Shown here in pieces: positions 23,002 to 35,782 of a stretch of DNA of 39,793 bases. Each line of letters opens with the position of its first letter. Positions within the stretch are counted from its first letter, which is position 1. The notes beneath the pieces were generated by a model, which was given only the letters and a program-made list of their open reading frames with translations, was not told the DNA's origin and did not search any database. A program made the translations under genes and the position numbers. Origin of the DNA: Smittium mucronatum (Eukaryota > Kickxellomycota > Harpellomycetes > Harpellales > Legeriomycetaceae); contig LSSL01002261.1 of the NCBI GenBank assembly GCA_001953115.1, positions 1 through 39,793 on the forward strand, written 5' to 3'.

Positions 23002-26000
23002 ATTTTAAATTTTCAGACTGGATATGTGATTTTTAAAGAAAATAAATCGGTTTTTCCTGATTTCACTTTATAACTATCTAAACGCCAACATTTGAAATAT
23101 GTTCAAGTTCAAAAAAGACATTAATGACTCTAGTCTTTAAATTAATGTGTTATTTGAGAATCTAAGCTTGTATTCAATATTTATGACCGAAAATCTATAA
23201 AAAAAGTAAATTATAATTTTGAGACCTTCAAGATTTATTTAGATTAGTTCATAAAATACTAATTTCAATCGGATAAATTGAATAAATATAGAATTTATAT
23301 GCAATTATATATGTTAATATAAATTCGAAAAAAATAAAAATTCGAATAAAAAATGCTGGAAGAAATAATTAATTTCACAATACATTAAAATTCCCTAAAA
23401 ATAATTATCTTAAATCATGTTGTAACTGCAAAATTTTGTGATCTAATTGAATTTTAAAGACATATGAATATATTTTATATTTTTATCTAACCATTCACGA
23501 TAATAAGGTATTATAAAAAAAACTATTTATTTTCAATTAGATACATTAAATAATATATTTATAACATAGTATATAGTACTGAAAACTATGTTACTTATTA
23601 TATGTATTTTGAAATTGATATGTGAATCCGAGTAATTTATTTTTAATATTAAAAATAAAGATATTAGTAAAAAACCTCATTTCACATACTCCTATCTTTT
23701 AAAGAATTAAAGCTAAATGAAAAAAACAAAGCTCAAATTCGAAAATTATTTTAGATTTTTTAGGAAAATTTATACGTAGAATTATTTTCAGTTTCACTGA
23801 AATTGTTAGCATATAATTTAATACATTTTTTATTTATAATTTACTCAATTTTTTTTTTTAGAAAATTGATTTTTTCCTTCAAGAAAAAAAGGATATTATA
23901 AAAATTAGTTCTTTAGTTGAAAATATGATTGGAATTTTTAAATATTTTATAAGTTATTATCTCAGATAATCGAACTAAAATCTTATTTTTTTCAGGTTAA
24001 AGACTAATTGAAATTTTCTAACGATGGTTTTAATTAAGTCACACCTTTTATATTTTATTCATAAATTATCAGAACTTTTTTTTGTTTTTAATAAGTTATA
24101 AATAATTTATAATATATTAATTAAAAAATATTTGTAAAAATATCATCTCAGTTGACATAAAAAGTAAAGGAAACTATACATATATATATTGATAACTAAT
24201 CACGAAGATATGTCATGAATAAAAATTAAATTTTTTTATTGAATTTTCTTTTATATTCATAGATATTTGAAATTATGCTATGAAAATTCTTTTTATCAGA
24301 TTTAAACTTGGAATATAAATAATTTTTAAAAACTAATGAGCATAAATATTTCTTATTTTTACGTTTATAGTTAAATTAAATTAATGAGAATTTATTTCAT
24401 TGGAATATTCATATTGAAAATTTATACACAAATATTTAGATAGTTTTTATAAAAAGCCTTTCATGGTATATAAAAAAAGGATGGATTTGTTATTTTATAA
24501 ATAATAAAATTTAATTGAATTTGAATTGATATGCATTATACTGCTTTCGAAAAAATATTAAATTCAATTCTAGAAAATTTAACCTATAACTTTAACAATA
24601 ATTTTGTAATTTATTTTTTAAAATATCCCTAATATGAATATTGAAATTAAAAAATGACTAAATGATTAAAAAATAGAAAATAAAAGATAATTTGAAATTA
24701 AAACTAAAAAATAATAAGTTTCTGAAGTTAAACATGAAGATTATTAATTTATTTTTCAAAAGAAAATATGCCTTAAAAATCTAGATTTTTTTTAAAAAAA
24801 AAAAGACAATTAATATATAGATACGATAAATAGGTTTTTAATTTTTAATTATGTATTTTTATGTATTTATTATTATACAAATTATAATAATTTTTTCATT
24901 TTACATTAAATTATTTTTTGAAATTTTAGAAATTAAAAATTTAGTCAAAACTGCTATTTAGTTAAAAGAAGTATATTTTTGTTGGTATTAATATAATACC
25001 GATAATATTCCACATATTGATCGTATTAATGTCAATAATATATATATATTAGAATGAAATGTCTAATGAGTAAAACTTAGATAAAAAATACCAATTTATA
25101 TAATTTTTTTCCCTTCTTTTTGACGATTTATTTTACCGGAAATTCAAATATAATATCTAGAATCATTCTTTATTTATATAAAAAAATTCTCCTTAGATAA
25201 ACCTAATTTTAATTTCTAAAATTTAAATTCTGTTTTAAAAATATTTTTCACAATATTAAGGCTATTTCAAAAACACGATAAAAATAACATAATGAAAAAA
25301 ATAAAATCATTAGCTGATAGATAAATATTTTATAAAAATTCTTGTAATTCAATGAAATCTAAAAATCTAAAAAACCTTATAAAATTCCTAATTTTTTTTA
25401 TTGGCATTTTCAAAAATTGCTATTTAATAGAATAATTATCTTTTAAAAAAACTTTTTTTAATTAAAAAAAATTATAAATTTATAATCTAAATCAAAAATC
25501 TTTCTAGAAAGTTACTTTATTGTACGAGACATAAACCAACTCAATAAAAAAATAGACAAAAACGGATTTAAAAATTTATACATTATATAAATTAATGAAA
25601 GAATGATAATCTTATCACTTTTAGTATAAATATAATGCAGATACATATGAGATATCATAACTAATCCCTTAATTTCAAAAATTAACAGTAATTATTCCCA
25701 GTTTTTATGGAAAAAAACTCCCTTTAATAATTTCAATAAAAAAGACTAAGACTTAGACTTAAATTATGCTCTATATCTTTTCTGGAATAAAAAAAACAAT
25801 GGCGTTTATTCATAATATCTGTATCTTTATTAATTCAGTTATTTTATTAGCGATTATTTTTACTTTTACGTATAATATTCTTCATTTTGATTCAGAGATT
25901 TGGAGCTATTTTAAGTCAAATTTATTTAAAAGAATGATTTACAAAAATTTAAAGAATTCAGGACTAAGTCAAAAATATGTTTATCAATTATAAATATATT

Positions 26001-27734
26001 TTATTATATTTGTTTTAAATTTTTTATTTATTTGTAAATAAACCCCAAAAAGTTGATTTTTAGCTCATTGTTTATAAACGGCTCGAAAATTTACACAAAT
26101 TTTAAAATCGGGTAATATTAAATTAATTAATATGAAGGGCTATTGATTTTTTATTTAAATTATAATTAATATTAATTACAAAAAATTGTAAAAAGATTCA
26201 AAAATTATTATTTTTTTAATAAATTTAATTTAAAATTGCAATAATGTTTATATGTAAGATCTTTAAATGTTGTTTTTGCTGATAACTAAAGTATCTCTAA
26301 TTCAATATTTTTTTTTATTTATAACCATGTTTAAAATAATTAATTTGATTTTTAAAAAAACAAAGAATTTTTAAATTTTTATTTGTTATCATTATCATTA
26401 AGTATGACGTGGCTATGATAATACCTTTAGTATAATCATGATTCTTTAAATATACTATTATGAATTTTTGGGAAAAAAGTTGATAAATTTAAATTTTGGA
26501 TCTAATCATATAAATAATTGATTTACTAAAAAAGTGTTTTATAAAAAAAATCATGAATTAAACATAACTCTATTTTTTAAATAATAATTTTTTTGAATAA
26601 GATTAAAAATAAATAAATTTAAATTTTTACCAAAAAATATTCTAGATAGCGGATAAATATAGTAAATTAATAAAATTCTCAACCTTTACAAAAAAATTAT
26701 TAGAATATAAATTTTTTATAGATTAAGGGTCAATAACTAAAAAAACTATTCTACTTAATTTAAAAAAATTCAAAATAAAAAAATAATAATTATTATTATA
26801 AAAATTTATTTACCATTGAAAATTGTTAAATATTCTTTTATATAATTTAATTACATAAAAAATTTAACAGGAAAAAATTCATGCATAAATATTTTACATT
26901 TTCCTAATTTTCGGAATTATTATTCTAAAAAATGAAAATTTTCAAAAAGCTATCTTGAAAATAATAAAAAAATATGAATTAAAATGTAAATAAAAATATT
27001 AGAGATTTAAAAAAATTTTGAGGTTTATAAATGTTTTATTGATATTCTAGGGTTTTTCCAATTTTTTGCTTGAATACAAGTAACGTAAATTACAAAAAAA
27101 TTTATAAAAAGATATAAATTTTTTATTTTTTTTATTTTTTTGATATTATTAATATTTATTTTTTGTAAATTTAAAAATAAAATCTTATTTAATAAACTAG
27201 AAAATTAAATTTCTAATTATGATATATTATTAATATAATAGTATAGCATATATGAATTTCTAATTAGATTTATATATGACATTAAATAAAATTTATTCAG
27301 TGATTCTCTTACACTTTATAAATTTATTTAAAAATCGCTTTTAATTTATCCTTCATTTAATTTTTTAATTGTGACATATTCAGTTTTTTAGTTGGATAAT
27401 GATTTATTTGAGAAGAGTATATTATTTAAAAAACTATGTTCTTACTTTATCAAATTTGAAAGCTGCACTTAGTACTAAAATTAAATTTATATCCCTAGAA
27501 TATATTTCTTTTAGTGACTTGACACTAAAAACATATTAATTTGAACCAAAATTTAGTACATAAAATATATTGACTAGTTTTTCTGTAATAAAAATATTCA
27601 AAGATTTTTTTTTTTCATAAAAATTTAGTGTGCAATTTTATTCAGTTTCAAAACGTTTTATTTTATTTTTCCTAAAATTTCTTTTCTAACATCGAATCAT
27701 TAATCAAAAAAATTTTAAAAAAAATATTTAAAAA

Positions 27735-27961
27735 ATGATGAATTGGGTAATTCCTGTTAATCGCAGTTCTATTGAGATTTTTTTAGATTTTTGGAAATTA
27801 AAAAAAAAATAAGCTGATAAAATTTACTGTCTTACTATAACTGCGCAAGAAAATCTTTTAATCTATGGGATACGTTATCACAAGTGGAAAAATATTACTT
27901 TTTAGAAGAATACAGTATATAAAATTCTAGGACACATAAACAAGTTTACAATGATTCGATG
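27735..27961 (+). other. HMG-box-like domain in the broken gene
   Basis: HMG boxes are DNA-bending domains of chromatin proteins and of SOX/MATA-type transcription factors. Here the order is PVNRSS with F16, a basic stretch KLKKK (residues 21-25), then NLWDTLSQVEK (residues 43-53) and a final HKQVY (68-72). This follows the family pattern of an N-terminal Pro/Arg-Asn strand with an aromatic residue, a Trp about 30 residues later, LS..EK after that Trp, and H...Y about 15 residues on, as in MATA/SOX boxes. The match needs the frame join at 27856-27859 and reads TAA at 27807 and 27920 through. The usual Ala-Phe after the Asn is not preserved. This is recognised by eye from motif spacing, not from a search. 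Confidence 0.42.
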
Positions 27962-29038
27962 AAAAATACTCAGCTTACAAAAATTTTAAGGATTTTTATG
28001 AAAATAAAACCAGGAAACCAAATCAGATTAAAAGGATATTGGAAAATTACGGATTAGTTACTATATATAGGCAAATTTATTCCACGATTGTTAGAATTAG
28101 AAAATCCGAAAATAATAAAAACCAAATAACTTTTAACGAGTTTGAAGAATATTGTACAAAAAATTCAGCTTTTTTAACGAAATTTTCGGATATATATTCA
28201 AATATTAATAAAAATAATTTAGATATAAAAATACTCATTGCATCAAAAAGAACTGACTAACTATTTAAAATAAAAGAAAATAATTCAAATCATATGATTT
28301 ATAAATTGCTGAGTGTTGGATATCCAGTTTCAATTATTGGTTTGAGTGATTTTTCAAGAGTAAAAATACTTATTATTTTAGGAGTCTTAAAGGATGTGAA
28401 AAAATTCACCTTCATTTGGATACTAAACGATATAAAATTTTTTTTGTAAAAAGTAAAATATAAATGAAAAATAAAATCTATAGTAGCAGAATTTTCTCCG
28501 AAAATAACTTCAGTGTTCAAAAAAATCAGTCCAGGGGAAAAAGGGATGAACTATTGGTCGCATCATCAAAAAATATGGAAGATTTATTAGATAGTTTATA
28601 AATCTTTCAGAGAAGGAATGAATCAGACCTAAATTTTATCCAAAATAGCTCCATTAAGAACATTTTTAATATTTGCTTAATCCTTTTTTTGAGATAATGG
28701 GGAGAATTCTCAGAGTTTAAAAATATGCTGGATAGTTTATACAAAAATTATTTTTAAAAAAATAGGTATTGGTTCGATGAATATGATATCTTTTCACCTA
28801 GTAAAAACAAATATCTTGAATTCTTTAACAGAAAAATAAAATCTCGATACACAGAATGGAAAAAAAAAATAATAGAATTTACGCAAGTTGTGTTTGATAT
28901 AGGTGCAGAAATCGGAAAAAAAAAATTGCAGATATCAAAAATCCAAAGTATAGCTTCAATTTGTCACATGAAAACTCAGATTATAATATAACTAAAATAA
29001 ATAAATATGATATTTATATTGATTTTTCATACTATAAG

Positions 29039-29278
29039 AAGAGCTTTGACATGAATCATTTTTTACTGTCTAAAATAAAAAACTTATACTTCGCCGAATT
29101 TCATGAGATAGCTTACGTACTAACAAACTTGTTCATTATACGAAAAAAAGTAATATTGCAATTTCATTATGATATAAAATGCTCATGTTATAATCTCAAT
29201 AAAAAATGGAGATTCAACCATGTTTATTTATTCCTTAAGGGAATAGGTCTGTTAAAAGTAATTAAAACTTATATAGAA
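29039..29278 (+). other. Possible winged-helix (E2F/DP-like) segment
   Basis: Residues about 437-516 of the reconstructed product lie in the longest uninterrupted segment. The run KSFDMNHFLLSKIKNL, then FHEIAYVLTNLF, then KKWRFNHVYLFLKGIGLL resembles the order of the E2F/DP DNA-binding fold: a first helix, a DP-like YNEVADEL helix, then the recognition helix (R)RRVYD.LNVL followed by a Gly-Leu/Ile turn and a wing strand. The invariant RRxYD of the family is replaced by WRFNH, so DNA binding of the classical kind is doubtful. Similarity is by eye only and could be coincidence in a Lys/Leu/Phe-rich protein. Confidence 0.25.
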
Positions 29279-29338
29279 ACAAAGAAAAGAATAGGAAATC
29301 CAAGAACAATAGAAAAATTTTCTGGTAGGAATGTCTAA

Positions 29339-32300
29339 TTTTTTTTCTCTATTCTATATTTTATAAATTTTATAGATCTACTTATGCTAAATAAATACTT
29401 ATGATTTTATTGAAAAATAGAACTGAGCTTATATTTTTTTTAAAACGAATTTAACAAAAAAATTATAAAAGACTATTTATCTATCGTATCTATTGAAAAA
29501 TTGAATAATTATTACTGCATATGATAAAATATAACTGCTCTAAGAAATTATCAAAAGAAATTTTGAATTAACTTTTTTTAATGTTTTAAGTGTATAAAAA
29601 CTCTTTTGAATTAATATTAGAAAGTCCATAAAGTTGGTTTTTTGATTTGAAAAGTTATTATTTTGATCTCATTTTGATATTATGTTTATAATTAAATATT
29701 TTTATCTTTTTAGCAGTTATTAATTGATTTTTTCTAATTTGATTAAATTAATGGAATAAATAGTTTTGGTGTGACATAAAGGCGCTCTTGTTGCTTTTGA
29801 GATCTAGGATGAAATAATTGGGTAAATTAAATTAATACATAATGTGATTTAAAAATCAGATAAAAACTATCATATTAAATTTTATTAAATATATTTTAAA
29901 GATTAGTTGAATTTCAATTATATTTTTACTATACTGATTCCATGAACCATAAGAATTTACTGTTATAATTTTGATATATCTTCAGAAAAAATCTCTCATA
30001 AACTTATAATATATTCAATCAATATTTTTTTATTACATTTAAACTTTCTCGTAGTTATAAACCTATTATTTATACATAAATTTGCTACCAAAACGTCTCC
30101 ATATCTTTTTTTGTTTTCTGAAAATTTTTTTACTGTATCTATCCCCTATTTTTCCAATAAGGCAATAAATATAACTGATTAAAAATATAGACCAATATTT
30201 GGGGCAAATTAATGCATTTTTAGTGTCCAATTACTAAAATAAATCTATTTTAGGGCTAGATATGTAATTATAGTGCTAATTGAAGCTTTATATTTTGGTG
30301 TATTAGGATTATAGTTAATTAATATTTTCTCCATATTTGAGAGAAAATACTAAGAAAATATACTTACAATACAAATTAAGTTTATGTTAAAGGTATTTTT
30401 CACTCAAATAAAAATGATAAATCTTTTGTTACAAGATAAATTACAAGTAATAAATTTGGATCGATAAATACCTATATGTATATTAATAGAAAATGGATAA
30501 TAATAAATTCACACTATATTAAAACCACAAATCAGAACCGAATTCCCTTTAATGCAGAAATTTTTGTATAGATTTAAATAAAAAATATCTTAGAATAAAA
30601 AAGTCTAATAATTATAAATTATACATAAAAAATCAAGACAATGCTTATTTATTGAATTTTAACTAATTGAGTGCATATATATACCATTTAACTCAATTGA
30701 TAGATAATTTTTATTAATAATTAAAAATATGAACGCTCTAAAGTAATATTTTAGGAATAGAGAAATATTAACATGAACCTCTAGAAAATATTATAAAATA
30801 TAATTTGATAATAATGCATTTTTATATTATACAAATTTTACTGTGTTTTTTTATCCAAAAGTTATGAATTTTAAATATTAAACTTATAAAAAAATAAATT
30901 ATTGTAAATAGATTAATATTAAAATTTTATTAAAAATCATTTCTGCTCAATATTATCCAAAATAATTCCAATAAAACTATAATATATGAGATATAATTCA
31001 TATAAATACCGATAGTGATCTGATTAATAAAATCATTATTTTATATATTTTTTTCAATAAGAGGTGGAATATTTTTTTAAATTAATTAATGGTTATTTTT
31101 TACTTTATCTATAGTAAAAAAAAAAGCTAATATTCTATTTAAATAAAAGTTCGCTAAATAATAATTAAAAGTTTAAACTTTAATCCATTTCATAAAATAT
31201 TAAATAAATTTTTTTTTAAATTTTATTCCTATTATAAGAAAATATGGCTAGATTCCAAAATTTTCTGCAAAACATAAAATGATAATATTTTCAATATTAT
31301 ATAAAAAACTATTTTCATTGAAAAAATTAGTATCAATGGAAAAGATAGTACCATTGGTAAGCTTAATAATATAAAAAAACAATTTCAACAAACTTTTTTT
31401 ATGATAATAAATTTTTAGTTTGATTTAAAATTTCAATTAGATATTAAGTATAAGAAAATATAAACTTTTATATCAGGAGATAAAAATAAAAAGTCACAAA
31501 AACAAACATTATTTATATTTATTTTGATTTTATTGAATAAAAAGGTAAAATTTGAAAATAAAATACTAGATAATATAAAAATTCTAAAAGCTTATTTGAT
31601 TTTTTGGAGAGATCCGAATTAGGTTTTGCAAGATATAAATTTCTAAAAAAAAAAGCTGTTTTATTATTTATATTAATAATTAAAATAGATAAAGTTGAAA
31701 ATAAATTAAAAGTTGAATTATTTTAAAAATTTTCTTTAAAAAGAATCGAGTTTTCTGTAAAAATAACGCAAATTCGCCCATTGATGCTATCAGGTAAAGA
31801 AATTTTATTTATATAACAAATAAAATATAGAGATTTTTTATATTATAATTAAAAATCCTATAATATAAACTATTTATAAGATAGTTATCTTGTAAAGTAT
31901 ATCAAAAAGCTTATGATACTAGAAAAATTGGTTTAATAAATTAATTCCATTTAATAAAACTGTTTGGAATTTTTCATATATATTAATTATTTATTTGAGA
32001 TAAATTAAAACTCAAAAAAATAATAAAAATTTAATCAATACTTCAATTTTATATTAGTATTGATTATTTAAATGTTATTTAACATAATGAATGGTATAGT
32101 TTATGTTTTTAGGAAAATCCTATAAAAAAGACATGATATTATTATAAAAGGAAAAGAAATTTTTCTACAATATGATAAATTAATTATATATTTAAAGTAG
32201 TTGTAATGAATAAAATTTCCAAAATCTATATCTATATACACCTTAAATGCTTAAATTCAATCTATCAAATAAATTAAGGAAGCCTTAAGTGGTATGTGGA

Positions 32301-35300
32301 TATATTAATAAAATTTAAATAAGCAGGTAATCGGTAATTATAGATTTTATTAATAGATAATTTACGGCTTAAAATCAAATAATAAGGTAATTACAACCAT
32401 AAATAGCCCGCTGAGATAAATAATGAGACTCTAAATTCAATATCAACAGTATTTTGTGTGAAATCTATTCAAATCAAAGCTGGTTATTTAATTTACCAGT
32501 TTAATTAGAATCATATAGGGATATTATTTAATTTTCGGGATATTATATATATATAAAGTCTTTTGCAAGCACGGTAAGCTTGATTGATAAAATATTTATT
32601 CTTTGAAGCTTGTAAAAATATATTATTCGTAAATTATTCATATAAAACAACATAATACTTTTATAAAGTCACAAATCCAAGTATATAAAGCGATTAAAAA
32701 AAAATATAAACTAAAAAAATATATGAAATGTTAGTGTAATGTGTTTGAAACAAGCTGAGATTGAATTCATGTTTGAAAACACCAGCTTCGTTTTGAGACA
32801 ATATTTTTATATTTAAATGAAATAAAAATCTTTATATTAATGATTAAAAAAATAATTCGAAAATATTCGCAGGAAAAAATACAGTTGATTCCATATTTAA
32901 AAAATTACTATAAGTTTTTTAAATAAAATTAAATTATAATATTTTTACCAATAGTGTCAGGAATATTGAATAGAATTTTCGGGTAAAACTTTTAAAATGT
33001 TTATTAATCCATGAGTTTAAATAGCATGGTTTAAAATAAGTTTATTCTGAAATTATGCTGTATAAAAACTTTAATAAAAAGATTAAAAACTTAATTAAAT
33101 CAGCATATTTAGACTTTTTTAATGAAAAAAACAATTTAAAAATTATTCGTATTCAAATTATATAATTTTTACCTTATTGGACTGTATAAAACTTATTACT
33201 AATAATCAATCTGTAGTTATGAAATCAGAAGCGAAAAAATTTCAATTTATGTAGTTGTATTATTATTTAAATTTATATTTTTGAAACAAGAAAATGTAAT
33301 ATGGATATCTTTTTTTTATATAACTTGGCATATTTTGTTTTTTTGATTTTTATACAAGTATATGACTCAAAAATAGAAACAAGAAACCATAAATATTTTT
33401 TCAAAATATAAATACAAAGCAAAAAAAATTCCATTTGGGAATTATTATAATATTTTTGGTGGTTTGTTTTTAAAAATTTAGAAATAGTATCATTTTTCAT
33501 TATAAAACAGTGTTATTTAAAAAATGGATTATTGAAAAACGATCAATCATTAAGTTTTTAAAAATAATACTCGTTTAAAATATTATGAAATAGTACAAAA
33601 ATAAGCAAAAAAACCAAGATTGTGAATTGGAAACATTTTAGAAAGTCAATATTATATGAAAATATATAACTGGAAAATAACTTCATCAGAAATGAGAATT
33701 ATTATAAAAATTTGTAAGATAAATGCATTTTAAATTAAAAGGAAATAGCTATAAAGTAGAAATTCGAGCATATTTGAGGAGCCATTAAAGCTTTTTATAT
33801 GATAATGGATAAATAAATAAATATTTCTCAATTTAATATTAAAAAATAAAAAAGGTTTTTATTCGATAAACTTTATTTAATATAGAGTATAATTTGAATA
33901 AAATATAATAATAAATACATTCATTCAAAAAAATAAATAATAATGGCTTAAATAGAATTATATAATATTTTAGATAAGAATATTTTATGGAATGTTTTAG
34001 AGAAGATATGGAGTCTTATTGTTAAGTTAATTGGAAAAATCATCATTGCAAATATTATAAAATAAAATATATGATAAATCTATTAAGTATAAGGGAGCAT
34101 GTAAGTGGGGAAAATTAATGCAAAAAAAATAATGGATATTAGGGAGGCCATGAGATTTCAGCAAAAAAATGAACTTCTAAAAATATGAAGAAATATTGAA
34201 AATTGAATATAAAAAAAAATTTTATAAAAAATTGAAGCAAAAATTTATTAAAATTCCAAATAGTAATTTATTTTTTATTTCAAAAATTTTGCATGAAAAA
34301 ATATTTATATTTAAAGTAATTAATTTATTATTTTTTGGATATTTAAAGGATATTATAAAAAAATACATTAAAGAACTAATAAAATATAAAAAATATAACT
34401 TTTAGTTTACCCATTAATTTATTCATCCGAATTTATTGAAAATTTACTAGAAAAAATATAATATCCATTTATGATTTACATCATATAGTTATTTTAGATG
34501 AAAAAAATAATATCTAATTTCCACGGATTTGTAATAATATCAATAAATATGTAGATTTTAGATGAAATTTGATAATTATTTTGAAAAAAAATGTCAATTA
34601 AATAAACCATTATGTTATTATTTTAATATTCAAAAAATTTCATTTTATTTTTTGATTTTTATAATCCATGCTAATTTTATCTTCAAATTAAAAAAATTGG
34701 TCAAAAAAATAACATCTTATTTTAATTAAACATAAGCTAATATAAAACCATAATTTTATTTAATATGAGGGTTATATTTGATTTTTTAAATCCAAGTAAA
34801 ATTATTATGATATTATTGTAAATCTAATAAAAATATCGTATACTTTAAAACCAAAAAAAAACCTTATATTCGAAAATTTTATAATTTACATTCTTATATT
34901 TTCAACTTAGAGAATTATTTCATTTATATTTAAAAATTAAAATTATTAAGATTGATGATGATTTTAAATAAGCAAGTGAATAGACTTATAAAGACTTTTG
35001 TATTATATATATCAATTACGATTCAAAAAAATATATAATAAATAAAATAAATAAAGTTTTTGAAAGAGAAAGATTGCATTTAAGTTTTGAACTTCTTTAT
35101 AATATTACTACTACTTCTGGTCAAATAGATAGCAGAACTAAATTATGATCTGATTAAAAAAAATTTAAATTTAAATTTTGAGGGACAGTTTATTTTTTCT
35201 GATTTATTAAAAAAAATTTAAATATACTTTTGATACTCCAAGTCAAAAATATTAAATTCTATAAATAATTGCATAATTAACAAACTTTCTTGATACTAAT

Positions 35301-35725
35301 AAAAATCCTTCCATTGAAAATTTTTAATTTTATTTATAAAATATTTAAATTAAAATTTAATAAATCTCATTTTCATTTCTGTATAATAATTTTTAATACT
35401 AATAATGTTCTTTTGTAAGGAATATTTCTTATAAATATATTAAATTTTTATAAATTCGATTAAATTTAAACATAAATAAAAAAAATATATTCAAAGCACA
35501 GAAATACTAGCGCCAAGAGGTTCAAAAATTTGGATATTCAAACTATATTACATAAAACATTTAATTCTTATTACATCGCTAAAAATATTCAACATCTTAT
35601 AATATTCCTTTATTTTATTTTTTTATTTATTTTTTTTTACGGGAAATTTATTTTGAAGTTAATAAACAGTTATAATAACTAATTTAAAAAAATTAAAAAA
35701 AGTGAAAATTTTCAAAAAAATTTCA
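29339..35725. other. Gene-free AT-rich DNA, fourth desert
   Basis: G+C drops back to background directly after the TAA at 29336. No frame beyond chance length is supported (33273-33500 on the minus strand and 34196-34405 on the plus strand are typical chance frames). A slightly G-richer patch at 34085-34165 reads KYKGACKWGKLMQKK, stop, WILG in one frame, faintly like an IS1595-type transposase motif, but nothing around it supports this. Confidence 0.55.
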
Positions 35726-35782
35726 CCCAACTCCCCTCTGCCGCTCTAGCAGCTCCATACCTCGAGGGCATTGGTTCAAGGA
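35726..35782. repeat. GC-rich dispersed element, copy 2
   Basis: This is the second copy of the element at 10585-10640, about 57 bp, same orientation, 25.1 kb away. It is the more GC-rich copy, with CTGCCGCTCTAGCAG at its core (stem CTGC/GCAG) and ending GGTTCAAGGA. Several differences between copies are C here against T or A in copy 1, as expected from decay toward A+T in copy 1. The GGTTCAAGGA end looks superficially like a tRNA B box, but no tRNA fold surrounds it. Confidence 0.7.

Larger units (their letters stand above)
17350..27734. other. Gene-free AT-rich DNA, third desert
   Basis: There is no supported gene. Frames of 75-83 codons (20457-20708, 25766-25993) are within chance limits. 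The stretch includes two palindromes (17524), the A/T hairpin (18939), the compact hairpin in a less AT-rich block (19744-19960), the 31-bp duplication (21686), a CpG-rich patch (22517-22660) and the G11 run. Confidence 0.6.
27735..29338 (+). pseudogene. Broken gene of about 535 codons, HMG-box-like N-terminus
   Basis: No intact protein is encoded, but one protein can be followed through five segments: 27735-27857, 27860-27979, 27979-28364, 28365-28919 and 28922-29338. Each join needs one extra base, and each lies in a T or A run (27856-27859, 27979-27983, 28362-28366, 28916-28925). The start ATG at 27735 follows an in-frame TAA at 27729; the end is TAA 29336. Seven internal TAA codons (27807, 27920, 28258, 28461, 28599, 28695, 28755) and no TAG or TGA interrupt the joined frame. 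The last segment is free of all three stops for 138 codons, far beyond chance at this composition. G+C is 30-37%, about double the surroundings. Residues 7-76 resemble an HMG box; residues about 437-516 weakly resemble an E2F/DP winged helix; the middle is unrecognised. If TAA means Gln, the reading would run on to TGA 29402, but that tail looks like background. Pseudogene is preferred; a ciliate-type code or assembly indels remain possible. Confidence 0.7.

Noticed and set aside
25520..25545. Tetrahymena-type chromosome breakage sequence
   Set aside because: Only ACCAAC is shared; the 15-base consensus is absent here and I did not see it elsewhere.
25766..25993. 75-codon frame with ATG and one possible membrane segment
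   Set aside because: Hydrophobic runs are common in AT-rich random frames. Length is within chance and no neighbour or motif supports it.
28105..28140. EF-hand-like loop in the broken gene (residues 125-136, SENNKNQITFNE)
   Set aside because: The first acidic ligand is Ser and position 5 is Lys. A single degenerate loop without a partner is not enough.
28299..28520. 73-codon minus-strand frame
   Set aside because: It lies opposite the broken gene and is its antisense shadow.
34196..34405. 69-codon Lys-rich frame
   Set aside because: It is almost all Lys, Ile, Phe and Tyr from AT-only codons and is best explained by composition.
35726..35782. tRNA gene suggested by GGTTCAAGGA
   Set aside because: No acceptor, D or anticodon stem can be folded around it, and copy 1 lacks the same sequence.
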